A stretch of DNA of 6,333 nucleotides from Acidobacteriota bacterium (GTDB taxonomy: Bacteria; Acidobacteriota; Terriglobia; UBA7540). The position numbers and the translations under genes were made by a program. Positions 1 through 5,603 of this stretch are shown in pieces; position 1 is the stretch's first letter; each line of letters begins with the position of its first letter. Location: contig JAJYJL010000524.1 in assembly GCA_021789565.1 (NCBI GenBank), forward strand, positions 1-6,333, written 5' to 3'. The notes under the pieces are model-generated. The model made no database searches, was not told the DNA's origin, and was given only the letters and a program-made list of their open reading frames with translations.

Positions 1-287
1 ATTTCCCGCTCTCTGGCGTTGTCGTCGCTTTCCGTCCGTCCCGAGTTCGTATTGGCGGAGACGACGTCATCGCCTCGCTGGTGCTTCACCAGGATTTCTG
101 TTTGGGCCTGATACTTAATCCCAAAAAGCAGCACTGCGGCCACTACGCCCCCAAAGGTTGCCAGGAAGGTGAAGAGCACTACACGACGGTTCCGAAACAC
201 GATGCCCAGAACCTCCCGGGCCGTGTTGGGTGCGCGCTGCACAAGGATCGGACCCTTCGTATATGCGGCGATGCTCTCTTGTTCCAT
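1..287 (-). CDS. Chain-length determinant / polysaccharide co-polymerase (Wzz/GumC-like), N-terminal part, cut by window edge
   Basis: The minus strand reads an open frame of 95 codons from an ATG at 287 to the left edge with no stop. It begins MEQESIAAYTKGPILVQ. A short cytoplasmic N-terminus ends in a basic stretch (FRNRR, residues 31-35). It is followed by one hydrophobic membrane segment at about 36-56 and then a periplasmic start containing YQAQTEILVK (about 59-68). This is the usual layout of Wzz/PCP proteins, inner-membrane proteins that set polysaccharide chain length with the Wzy polymerase and the OPX export protein. An AGGAG lies 7 nt before the ATG, which supports this start over an overlapping out-of-frame ATG at 292. 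The OPX gene ends 22 bp upstream on the same strand, so the two are probably one operon. Whether a C-terminal tyrosine-kinase domain follows cannot be seen. The family call rests on topology, the short motif and the neighbour. Confidence 0.8.
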   Translation of the reverse strand, partial: MEQESIAAYTKGPILVQRAPNTAREVLGIVFRNRRVVLFTFLATFGGVVAAVLLFGIKYQAQTEILVKHQRGDDVVSANTNSGRTESDDNARERE

Positions 288-309
288 CTCATTTCTCCTG
301 CCCAAAGTT

Positions 310-1056
310 TTACGGTATGTAATAGTTCAGAGTGGGAAGCTTGATAAAGGGCTTGATTTTTGACAGCCTGTTCTGTGGCACGAAGATCATGTCCCCAGGA
401 TGCAACTGCAGGTCCTCAGCCAGATTTTTTGAAGTCAACATGTGCTTCAAATTCACCTTCGTCGCAGAGGCCCAGTTGTCTGAAACCCGGCGAAAAAGAA
501 TGATGTCATTGCGCTTCCCCTTCGAGGTGAACCCCCCTGCCATGGCGACGGCCTCCGCCACTGTCGTAACCCCGCGCAGATCATATTTCCCGGGATGGTT
601 GACCTGCCCCAGGGCCAGGAAGTAGGGGTTCTGAAACTGCTTCAGAGTGATCGAAACTTCCGGATTCCGCAGAACGTTCGCGTAAGCCTTCTTGATGTCC
701 ATCTTGATTTGGGGGACGGTCTCGCCCTCGACGTGAATGCCGGCAGCATTTCGGAGGGAGATGTAGCCGTCCGGATTCACCGTCACCGTCTGATTGAAAT
801 CCGGCGTGTAGGGGAAATCAATTTCCATGACGTCCCCGCTGGTGACTTCATAACGGGGATTTCGACGCTGAAGCTGGGGAGATGCAGATTCCGCGGTCGC
901 AGGAATCTTGTCGACACCATGGCTCAGCGCCTCTTCAATCTGGTCGGAGGACGCGCGAATATTGGTGTTTTTCTGGCTTGCCATCACAGGTATCGCAATG
1001 GCCCCTGCAAGGACCAGCAGGACGCTGGTCGGCGCAAATTCCCTTTTTCGACTCAT
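310..1056 (-). CDS. Polysaccharide export protein (OPX; Wza/GumB-like, Poly_export + SLBB)
   Basis: This 248-residue protein has a Sec signal peptide: a basic start (MSRKR), a hydrophobic core (about 9-23) and a likely cleavage after VMA near residue 26. No lipobox cysteine is visible. A Poly_export domain follows at about 67-140, including the typical stretches YEVTSGDVMEIDF and VNPDGYISLRNAAGI. A SLBB-type domain follows at about 141-195, including ALGQVNHPGKYDL and the AVAMAGGF helix. Proteins of this family form the periplasmic/outer-membrane conduit for capsule or exopolysaccharide, working with a Wzz-type co-polymerase, which is the next gene downstream. The length fits short GumB-like OPX proteins, which lack the long Wza C-terminal barrel helix. 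An upstream in-frame GTG at 1065 would add three residues, but the AGGAG at 1065-1069 overlaps it. That ribosome site sits 8 nt before the ATG at 1056, so 1056 is preferred. Confidence 0.88.
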   Translation of the reverse strand: MSRKREFAPTSVLLVLAGAIAIPVMASQKNTNIRASSDQIEEALSHGVDKIPATAESASPQLQRRNPRYEVTSGDVMEIDFPYTPDFNQTVTVNPDGYISLRNAAGIHVEGETVPQIKMDIKKAYANVLRNPEVSITLKQFQNPYFLALGQVNHPGKYDLRGVTTVAEAVAMAGGFTSKGKRNDIILFRRVSDNWASATKVNLKHMLTSKNLAEDLQLHPGDMIFVPQNRLSKIKPFIKLPTLNYYIP

Positions 1057-1064
1057 GACCCGCA

Positions 1065-1069
1065 CTCCT
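1065..1069 (-). promoter_or_regulatory. Ribosome binding site deciding the OPX start
   Basis: The minus strand shows AGGAG at this position, 8 nt before the ATG at 1056. Its last base is the first base of a possible GTG start at 1065, so that GTG cannot use it. This makes the ATG at 1056 the likely start of the OPX gene. Confidence 0.65.
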
Positions 1070-1110
1070 AACCTCGAACTGAAGTTATTGTTCGCGTCTA
1101 TTCGTGTTTT

Positions 1111-1142
1111 GCGATCAATCGCGTTCCCGTGTTCAGGAACGC
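1111..1142. promoter_or_regulatory. Two overlapping palindromes just upstream of the OPX gene (possible operator or leader hairpin)
   Basis: GCGATCAATCGC at 1111-1122 is a 5-bp inverted repeat around two bases. It shares two bases with a second inverted repeat, GCGTTCC (1121-1127) and GGAACGC (1136-1142), separated by 8 bases. They lie 55-86 bases before the OPX start. This position suits either a repressor site or a leader-RNA hairpin. The symmetry is read directly from the sequence; the role is inference. Confidence 0.35.
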
Positions 1143-1264
1143 ACTTTGGCGAGGCGCCCGGTTCGAGGACAGCCTTACGGAGTAACCCGGAAACTCATGC
1201 AGGACCGGGATTTCTCCCACGGCCGGGAACCCAGCGCACTGGCAACATTGGGAAATTGTGAGTG

Positions 1265-1288
1265 AAAAAGTAGTGTGGTAGACTTTTT
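1265..1288. other. A/T-rich inverted repeat
   Basis: AAAAAGT (1265-1271) pairs with ACTTTTT (1282-1288) around a 10-base loop. The stem is almost all A-T. It resembles a weak bidirectional terminator more than a stable structure, but no gene ends close by on either strand. Confidence 0.25.
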
Positions 1289-1337
1289 TCTGGCCATGAC
1301 GTTCTCTCCGTTTCCAAGCGTTGGTCGTTATGGCTTC

Positions 1338-1370
1338 GGGTGCGCGGAAACTGGCGGTTTCCGCGCACCC
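1338..1370. repeat. Perfect 14-bp hairpin with 5-base loop
   Basis: GGGTGCGCGGAAAC (1338-1351) is followed by the loop TGGCG (1352-1356) and the exact reverse complement (1357-1370). The stem is GC-rich and has no mismatch. There is no T-run on either side, so it is not a standard intrinsic terminator. It lies 22 bases beyond the end of the doubtful minus-strand ORF at 1393-1644 and about 280 bases upstream of the OPX gene. It could be a REP-like element, a transcript-stabilising or attenuating hairpin in the operon leader, or a protein binding site. The perfect symmetry argues for selection or recent arrival. Confidence 0.6.
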
Positions 1371-1392
1371 ACATCCCGTGGGGGCTAAAAAG

Positions 1393-1644
1393 TTATGCCG
1401 GGCGGCTGAGCGTTGAGGGTTGATGCATCCGCTTTACCCGACTCCAATTATTTGTTCGTTCAAACATCGCCCATATCTTTAATGCCTCAACTTGCACGCC
1501 GTCGTTTCTATCTTCTCGAAGCGGCCTCCGGGAATGTGTGCCATGATGAATTTCGACCCTTTTAAAGGCGTATGCATCAATTCTTTCCGGGGCAACGACA
1601 CGTAAGATTCTCTCCGATCCAGTTTGGGTTGCCTTGAGTATCAT
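1393..1644 (-). CDS. Doubtful small hypothetical protein (83 residues)
   Basis: The minus strand has an ATG at 1644 and a TAA at 1393-1395, giving MILKATQTGSERILRVV and onward. A weak GAGG lies 4 nt before the ATG. The product is basic and hydrophilic, with no signal peptide, membrane segment or motif that I recognise. The C-terminal end (SRVKRMHQPSTLSRPA) is low in hydrophobic residues. No plus-strand frame competes for this stretch. It may be a real small gene, the remnant of a longer one, or a chance reading frame; I cannot separate these from sequence alone. Confidence 0.2.
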   Translation of the reverse strand: MILKATQTGSERILRVVAPERIDAYAFKRVEIHHGTHSRRPLREDRNDGVQVEALKIWAMFERTNNWSRVKRMHQPSTLSRPA

Positions 1645-1676
1645 CGTGCCTCATTAAGTTTCTTCATTTGAAATGG

Positions 1677-1779
1677 TGACGGTACTCTGGATCAATTTGC
1701 AGCGCCCCAAACTCAACAGGGTTTTCTACAAATACAACCCCTCCCACCGCATTTCAGTGGTTTGGTCTCCGTACCGTCA
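1677..1779. repeat. 103-bp segment bounded by 9-bp inverted repeats
   Basis: TGACGGTAC (1677-1685) and its exact reverse complement GTACCGTCA (1771-1779) face each other across about 85 bases. The interior carries no gene. Terminal inverted repeats around a short non-coding segment resemble a miniature transposable element or the leftover ends of a decayed one. I see no clear target-site duplication, and a 9-bp match can occur by chance at this spacing. Confidence 0.3.
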
Positions 1780-2022
1780 ATTCGAATTTGTGTTACCCCG
1801 CAATGTGTAACGTTGCCGTAACATGCAAATGAAGTTCCGTTTGTAAACTGAGCTTAAGGCATACAAGAAGCTGGAGTTAGATGAGAAGCTTCGTTGATGC
1901 GCAAGTTCCTGATGAGGAATAAATTTCCAGGATGATGGAATTTTTTCGATTGACTATTCCTTTGGGGGCCTCCGCATGAGTTTTTACGGGAGGGTCCTTG
2001 CGGCTGTTATGGAGATCCATAC

Positions 2023-2045
2023 CTGACGGCGGGGCTCGCCGTCAG
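2023..2045. other. GC-rich hairpin, 9-bp stem
   Basis: CTGACGGCG (2023-2031), loop GGGCT (2032-2036), CGCCGTCAG (2037-2045) is a perfect stem. A second small hairpin, GCCGA-GTCT-TCGGC, follows at 2076-2089. No T-run follows the first stem, so terminator activity is unlikely. The pair may be part of a structured RNA upstream of the beta-helix gene. Confidence 0.4.
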
Positions 2046-2300
2046 TTTGCAAAGCGGTTTTCTCTGCAAAATCAGGCCGAGTCTTCGGCTGGCTCTAAGT
2101 CTGAGCGTTGCCCCACAACCTTGGACCGCACACTCTCGGCCCGCGCAGACGAAACATTTCACCGGCTTCAACTTCCAGGCGCCCTTAACCTGTTGGTTTT
2201 GAACGGACCCGCTGCCAACCGGTTGCAGGCATAATCGTTCTGCGGGGACACTTCGGCTATTCCCCCTAATCCCTATCCTTTTTGTAAGCATGATGAGACA

Positions 2301-2567
2301 AACAGGTTATGGAAATATCTTCTATACACCCATTTTTCTTGACACCTCAGGTGATCCTTGATAAAAGTGATTGCGATTTTGCGTACATAGTTCTTCGTAG
2401 TAAGGACTAAGGTTTTTTCGTACGTGATTTTTCGTGATAGGTATGGTCGCTTTCAGGCAGAGGCAGTCGTTGTCACAAGTCTGCACAAGGTGAAGTTCCT
2501 CCTCCCAGGCTCATTCCCACTCCTTGACTGGACGATCCAAAAAAACAAATAGGTATCGGAGGACAAC
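2301..2567 (+). promoter_or_regulatory. AT-rich upstream region of the beta-helix gene, with a possible sigma-70 promoter
   Basis: Base composition drops to AT-rich between about 2290 and 2450, as is common near promoters. TTGACA at 2339-2344 is a perfect -35 hexamer. The best -10 candidate, around GATAAA at 2360-2365, is weak and spaced a little short at 15 bases. This would leave a 5' leader of about 200 bases. TTCGT recurs at 2394, 2417 and 2431 within T-rich contexts. These are visible but unproven elements. Confidence 0.3.
2558..2562 (+). promoter_or_regulatory. Ribosome binding site for the beta-helix gene
   Basis: GGAGG lies 5 nt before the GTG at 2568 and identifies that GTG as the start. 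No in-frame ATG at the N-terminus is as well placed. Confidence 0.7.
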
Positions 2568-4349
2568 GTGTATCGGCAATCAGCACGTCTTTTCACGGAG
2601 AAGGACCAGTGTGTGTTCGTAACTCTTGGTTTGGTTTTGTTCTTATGCAGCCTCGGAATGGGGTGCAGGTCCGGTGGCACTATTCAGCCAGACTCTGGAT
2701 GTGAGGGCGGGGGAAGCGGCTGCCAGCCTGCTCCCTTGCCGACATCGACTTTGACTGCTCAGCCGACGGTTATCAACTCAGGACAGTCATCCATTCTGAG
2801 TTGGTCAACGCAGAACGGGACGGCCGTCGATCTGCAGCCCGGCATCGGATCCGTACAGGTAAAAGGTTCGCTCCAGATCTCGCCCAAACAGACCACGACG
2901 TATACTTTGACGGTTACAGGCAGGGGCGGAACAAGCAGGACCTCTGCGACGGTGACGGTAAGTGGCGCGACGCAGCCCTCCGGGGTCCAGCTCAGCCCGG
3001 GCGACGATGTCCAGGCGGCCGTGAAATCAAAGCCTGCCGGCACCACCTTCACATTGGCGCCCGGCGCATACCGAATGCAGAGCGTGGTGCCGAAAGATCA
3101 CGACGTCTTTTCCGGCCAGAAAGGAGCCACTCTTGTTGGCGCGGCCCTGATCGAACCTTCTTCATGGAAGCAGGCTTCTTCAGGTGTATGGGTGGCCCAG
3201 GTCAGCGGGATCACGCCCGAGTCGTCCTATCGGGGTGAATGCGACAAGAACCATCCGGCGTGCATGTATCCGGAAGATATGTTTTTTGATTCGAAGCCTC
3301 TCATGCGGGTGGCGAGTATATCTCTGGTTGCGCCAGGCAAGTGGTTTCTGGACTACAGCACGGACAAAGCTTACGTCGGCAGCGACCCCGTCGGCCACAC
3401 CGTTGAGGTCAGCGTCACCCATGCTGCTTTCTGGGGCAGCGCCAGCAACGTTACCATCCGGGGCCTGACGATTGAGAAATACGCGTCGATTGCAGGCAAG
3501 GGAGCCATCAATGCGCTGGATTCACTGAATGGGTACGGCCCGGCGGCGGACAACTGGACCGTGGATTCCAACGAGCTGCTGCTGAACCATGGGGCCGGAG
3601 TCAGGGTCAACAACGGCATGGTAGTGGCAAACAACAAAATTCACGACAACGGCCAGATGGGCATTGGCGGCAACGGCGACCAGATCCTGATGAAAAACAA
3701 CGAGGTCTATAACAACAACTACGTGGGTTACTCCTATGACTGGGAAGCAGGAGGAATCAAGGTGGCTTCCTCCGCCACCCATGTGACCATCGAGGGCAAC
3801 TACGTGCATGACAACAAAGGCCCCGGCATTCATGCAGACATCAGTTGCGATCACGTCACCATTCAAAACAACCACACATTGCACAACCTGGCCATCGGCA
3901 TCCATTACGAAATCAGCTACAACGGCGTGGTCAAGAACAACCTGGTGGAAGATGACGGCATCCTCAACAACCCCCCCGCAGCTACGCCGTGGTATGGAGG
4001 AGGCATCATTGTTTCAAACTCGGTGAATGTTGAAGTTTCCGGCAACACGGTCACACACTGTTCCAACGGCATTTTCGGAACTTATGCTGACCGCGGGTCC
4101 GACGCCAAAACCCGCCTGCCTTACACCCTCAAGAATCTCAACGTCCACGACAACACCATCACCCAGCAAACCGGCTTCGCCGCCGGAATTGTGAAAGCCG
4201 ATATCTTTGATGGGTCGGTGTACACAATATGGGCAAACCATTTCCAGAACAACACTTTTTACCTTTCAGCCCTCACTCACCCGTACTTTGTCTGGCTCGG
4301 TGAACTTTGGACTTATGCACAGTGGAATGAATATGCCAGCGAGCATTGA
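2568..4349 (+). CDS. Exported Ig-like and right-handed parallel beta-helix protein, probable lipoprotein
   Basis: The 593-residue product starts at a GTG. Residues 14-32 are hydrophobic and end at C33 (LGMGC), followed by a glycine- and serine-rich linker. This looks like a lipoprotein signal, though glycine at -3 is atypical. Residues 58-131 are an Ig-like domain of the type common in secreted bacterial proteins (AQPTVINSGQSSILSWST; TTTYTLTVTGRGGTSR). From about 142, a stretch like other beta-helix enzymes (DDVQAAVKSKPAGTTFTL) leads into parallel beta-helix rungs at about 291-545. These rungs show repeated asparagine-rich turns: NVTIRGLTIEKY, NNKIHDNGQMGIG, GNYVHDNKGPGIH, GNTVTHCSNGIFG. Many proteins with this fold are polysaccharide lyases, epimerases or glycosidases acting outside the cell. 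No catalytic set is identifiable here, so the substrate is unknown. The C-terminus (WTYAQWNEYASEH) resembles the tryptophan-rich end of relatives but stops slightly early. The nearby export genes suggest, but do not prove, a role with an exopolysaccharide. Confidence 0.85.
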   Translation: MYRQSARLFTEKDQCVFVTLGLVLFLCSLGMGCRSGGTIQPDSGCEGGGSGCQPAPLPTSTLTAQPTVINSGQSSILSWSTQNGTAVDLQPGIGSVQVKGSLQISPKQTTTYTLTVTGRGGTSRTSATVTVSGATQPSGVQLSPGDDVQAAVKSKPAGTTFTLAPGAYRMQSVVPKDHDVFSGQKGATLVGAALIEPSSWKQASSGVWVAQVSGITPESSYRGECDKNHPACMYPEDMFFDSKPLMRVASISLVAPGKWFLDYSTDKAYVGSDPVGHTVEVSVTHAAFWGSASNVTIRGLTIEKYASIAGKGAINALDSLNGYGPAADNWTVDSNELLLNHGAGVRVNNGMVVANNKIHDNGQMGIGGNGDQILMKNNEVYNNNYVGYSYDWEAGGIKVASSATHVTIEGNYVHDNKGPGIHADISCDHVTIQNNHTLHNLAIGIHYEISYNGVVKNNLVEDDGILNNPPAATPWYGGGIIVSNSVNVEVSGNTVTHCSNGIFGTYADRGSDAKTRLPYTLKNLNVHDNTITQQTGFAAGIVKADIFDGSVYTIWANHFQNNTFYLSALTHPYFVWLGELWTYAQWNEYASEH

Positions 4350-4505
4350 GGGATGAATCGGGAGGAATTCTCGGACCTGAGGTTTCTGGCCTTCAGTGAA
4401 ACTCTTGGGGAACGTTTTGCCCCTCTGAAAGGCAGTTGAGGCGCACTGTCGGGCGGCAATTTCACTACCATCCGCCCATCAGGACAGGACCTGCCTGCCT
4501 GGTGG

Positions 4506-4522
4506 CCGGCAATTGAAGCCGG
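4506..4522. terminator. Weak hairpin between two convergent genes
   Basis: CCGGC (4506-4510) pairs with GCCGG (4518-4522) around AATTGAA. It sits between the beta-helix gene (plus, ending 4349) and the sigma-54 remnant (minus, ending 4524). There is no T-run, so terminator activity is doubtful. The rest of the 174-bp gap shows no gene. Confidence 0.2.
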
Positions 4523-4523
4523 T

Positions 4524-5114
4524 TCATGAATTGTCAGCCACGGGCCTTTGCCAACCGTACTTCTTCAGCTTGGTGTGGAGCGTGACGCGGTCGATGCCCA
4601 GCACTTGCGCCGTCAGGGTCTGGTTGTATTCACAGGTTTCGATGACCTTCAGGATGTGGTCGCGCTGCACCTCTTCGAGGGTCATGGCACTGCGTTCCGA
4701 GAGCGGCAGTTGCAATGTGAAGTCTTCCTGCTGCAGCTCCGGTCCCCGAGCCACCACCATGGCGCGCTCCACGGCGTTCTCCAACTCCCGGATGTTGCCG
4801 GGCCAGCCGTAATTCTGCAGCATCAACATGACGTCAAAGGAAACGCCCCGCACCGGCTTGTTCATTGAAGCGGCAAACCTGCGGATGAAATGGTCGACGA
4901 GCAGAGGAATATCATCCCGGCGCTCGCGCAGTGGCGGCAGGTCAATCCGAAAAACGTTCAGCCGGTTATAAAGGTCGGGGCGAAACGTTCCCTCTTCCAC
5001 GAGCTTTTCGAGATTCTTGTTGGTCGCGGCGAGGCAGCGGTGATCGGCGTGAATGGGCTGCGAGCTGCCCACCCGGGTAATCTCCCGCTCCTGCCGCAGA
5101 GCCTTCAGGATTGA
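4524..5114 (-). pseudogene. 3' remnant of a sigma-54 transcription activator (AAA+ C-terminal part plus Fis-type HTH)
   Basis: The minus-strand frame matches the back half of an NtrC-type enhancer-binding protein. It shows, in order: ILKALRQEREITRVGSSQPI; the sensor-I stretch AATNKNLEKLV; the arginine-finger region FRPDLYNRLNVFRIDLPPLR; the sensor-II stretch YGWPGNIRELENAVERAMV; and a Fis-type helix-turn-helix (LEEVQRDHILKVIE, then TAQVLGIDRVTLHTKLKKYG). Walker A, Walker B, the GAFTGA loop that contacts sigma-54, and any receiver domain are missing. It therefore cannot be a working activator, though the HTH could still bind DNA if expressed. The homology begins near 5114. The frame stays open to an ATG at 5156, which lies inside the adjoining repeat and has no ribosome site at a usable distance. 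The downstream frame is otherwise clean, so the truncation looks recent. The missing 5' part is nowhere in the window. Confidence 0.85.
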
Positions 5115-5151
5115 GCGCGTTGTGCGCCGCGTGCGGATCCTCGCTCCACTC

Positions 5152-5271
5152 GTCATCCTGAGGTGTCCTGCCGCAACTCAGCGGGACGACGAAAGATCTG
5201 CTTTTCCCTGCCAGCCGCTCAGAAACCGAACAAAGCAGATTCCTCGTCGCCCTTAAGCTCCTCGGAATGAC
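5152..5271. repeat. 120-bp imperfect palindromic element, possible dispersed repeat
   Basis: The left end GTCATCCTGAGG (5152-5163) and the reverse complement of the right end (5260-5271, GTCATTCCGAGG) match at 10 of 12 positions. An inner pair, ATCTGCTTT (5196-5204) and AAAGCAGAT (5232-5240), is perfect, and the GACGA just outside it is also mirrored. The whole can fold into a long broken hairpin. The ends resemble a repeat I recall between genes of Acidobacteria, but I cannot search for copies here. It lies exactly between the broken RAYT gene and the broken sigma-54 gene. No direct repeat flanks it. Confidence 0.65.
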
Positions 5272-5501
5272 GGGCATGAGAGAAGGATTGGCCGCCTCAG
5301 AGGGCCACACGAGCAGATGGAAATGTTTCGGCATCAGGACGTAGCCGATAAGGAGGAATTCCAGTTCGGTGCGCAACTCCGCCAGTGCGGCGATGAATTC
5401 GCGGTTGAAGAGCTCGGAATTGAAAATCGGCGTGCGGTCCCGCCTTGCGGGATACTGCTGGTCAGGTAGTGAAGATTGTTTCGTTTTTGTGGCACGGCCA
5501 T
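5272..5501 (-). pseudogene. REP-associated tyrosine transposase (RAYT / Y1 transposase), frameshifted and truncated
   Basis: The minus strand from an ATG at 5501 reads MAVPQKRNNLHYLTSS, a typical RAYT start. The match then continues in another frame from about 5454: RRDRTPIFNSELFNREF, LEFLLIGYVLMPKHFHLLVW, PSEAANPSLM. The HUH metal-binding motif is visible as H-F-H (codons at 5323-5325 and 5317-5319). Family members are single-strand HUH nucleases that act on hairpin REP sequences. The frame shift near 5454, and the loss of everything after about residue 75, including the catalytic tyrosine region, mean it is inactive. The match stops at about 5275, where the palindromic element begins. A continuous frame from 5544 to 4966 on this strand crosses RAYT, repeat and sigma-54 DNA. 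It is a chance chimera, not a gene. Confidence 0.8.
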
Positions 5502-5511
5502 CTTGGCCGTG
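5493..5511. repeat. 8-bp perfect hairpin across the RAYT start codon
   Basis: CACGGCCA (5493-5500), TCT (5501-5503) and TGGCCGTG (5504-5511) form a perfect stem with a 3-base loop. The ATG of the RAYT relic (5501-5499 on the minus strand) is inside it. RAYT proteins bind REP hairpins, so the position could reflect self-recognition or translational masking. That link is inference. Confidence 0.5.
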
Positions 5512-5603
5512 TTTTTCGCCGTAGTATCGGGGCGGATATGGCACCGCGCCATTCTAACCCATCTCAGCTTCGCTGACCGCAGACTTTAAAAATCAAAATC
5601 TGA

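Larger units (their letters stand above)
1071..1392. other. Gene-free leader/intergenic region upstream of the OPX gene
   Basis: No convincing gene lies in these 322 bases; the plus-strand frames that cross it are shadows or read across the OPX gene. Three inverted repeats are visible and listed separately (1111-1142, 1265-1288, 1338-1370). The promoter of the exopolysaccharide operon should lie here on the minus strand, but I could not identify a clear -35/-10 pair. A long structured 5' leader for the operon is possible and is an inference only. Confidence 0.5.
1645..2300. other. Long gene-poor region with inverted repeats
   Basis: About 650 bases lie between the doubtful ORF and the AT-rich upstream region of the beta-helix gene. 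No recognisable protein is encoded. Visible structure includes a 9-bp inverted repeat bounding 1677-1779; GTTAC/GTAAC half-sites at 1792-1796, 1807-1811 and 1818-1822; a GC hairpin at 2023-2045; a smaller hairpin at 2076-2089; and the 10-bp palindrome CAACCGGTTG at 2216-2225. It could be decayed mobile DNA, a non-coding RNA, or both. Confidence 0.45.

Noticed and set aside
595..1071. 158-codon plus-strand frame opposite the OPX gene
   Set aside because: It is the antisense shadow of a well-supported OPX coding sequence with recognisable domains.
1925..1946. TTCCA-GGATGA-TGGAA hairpin followed by six T on the plus strand, terminator-like
   Set aside because: The stem has only 5 bp and no plus-strand gene ends upstream of it, so there is nothing for it to terminate.
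1998..2291. Overlapping small open frames on both strands (78 codons plus, 94 codons minus)
   Set aside because: They overlap almost completely, have no clear ribosome site, match no family that I know, and cross the GC hairpins. They look like chance frames in GC-rich non-coding DNA.
2391..2437. TTCGT motif repeated three times, considered as direct-repeat binding sites or a CRISPR-like array
   Set aside because: The copies are short, spaced unequally (23 and 14 bases) and differ in flanks. There is no array structure.
2524..2552. TTGACT as a -35 box close to the beta-helix start
   Set aside because: At 17 bases spacing the -10 position reads AAATAG, a poor match, and the transcript would start almost at the ribosome site.
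3522..3905. 127-codon minus-strand frame rich in valine and histidine inside the beta-helix gene
   Set aside because: It is antisense to the asparagine-rich repeated rungs, and its composition is a by-product of those codons. No start signal is evident.
4966..5544. A continuous 192-codon minus-strand frame that could be called a transposase
   Set aside because: Only residues of about 35-90 look like RAYT. The rest is repeat DNA and out-of-frame sigma-54 sequence, and the true RAYT start is in another frame at 5501. It is a chimera of fragments.
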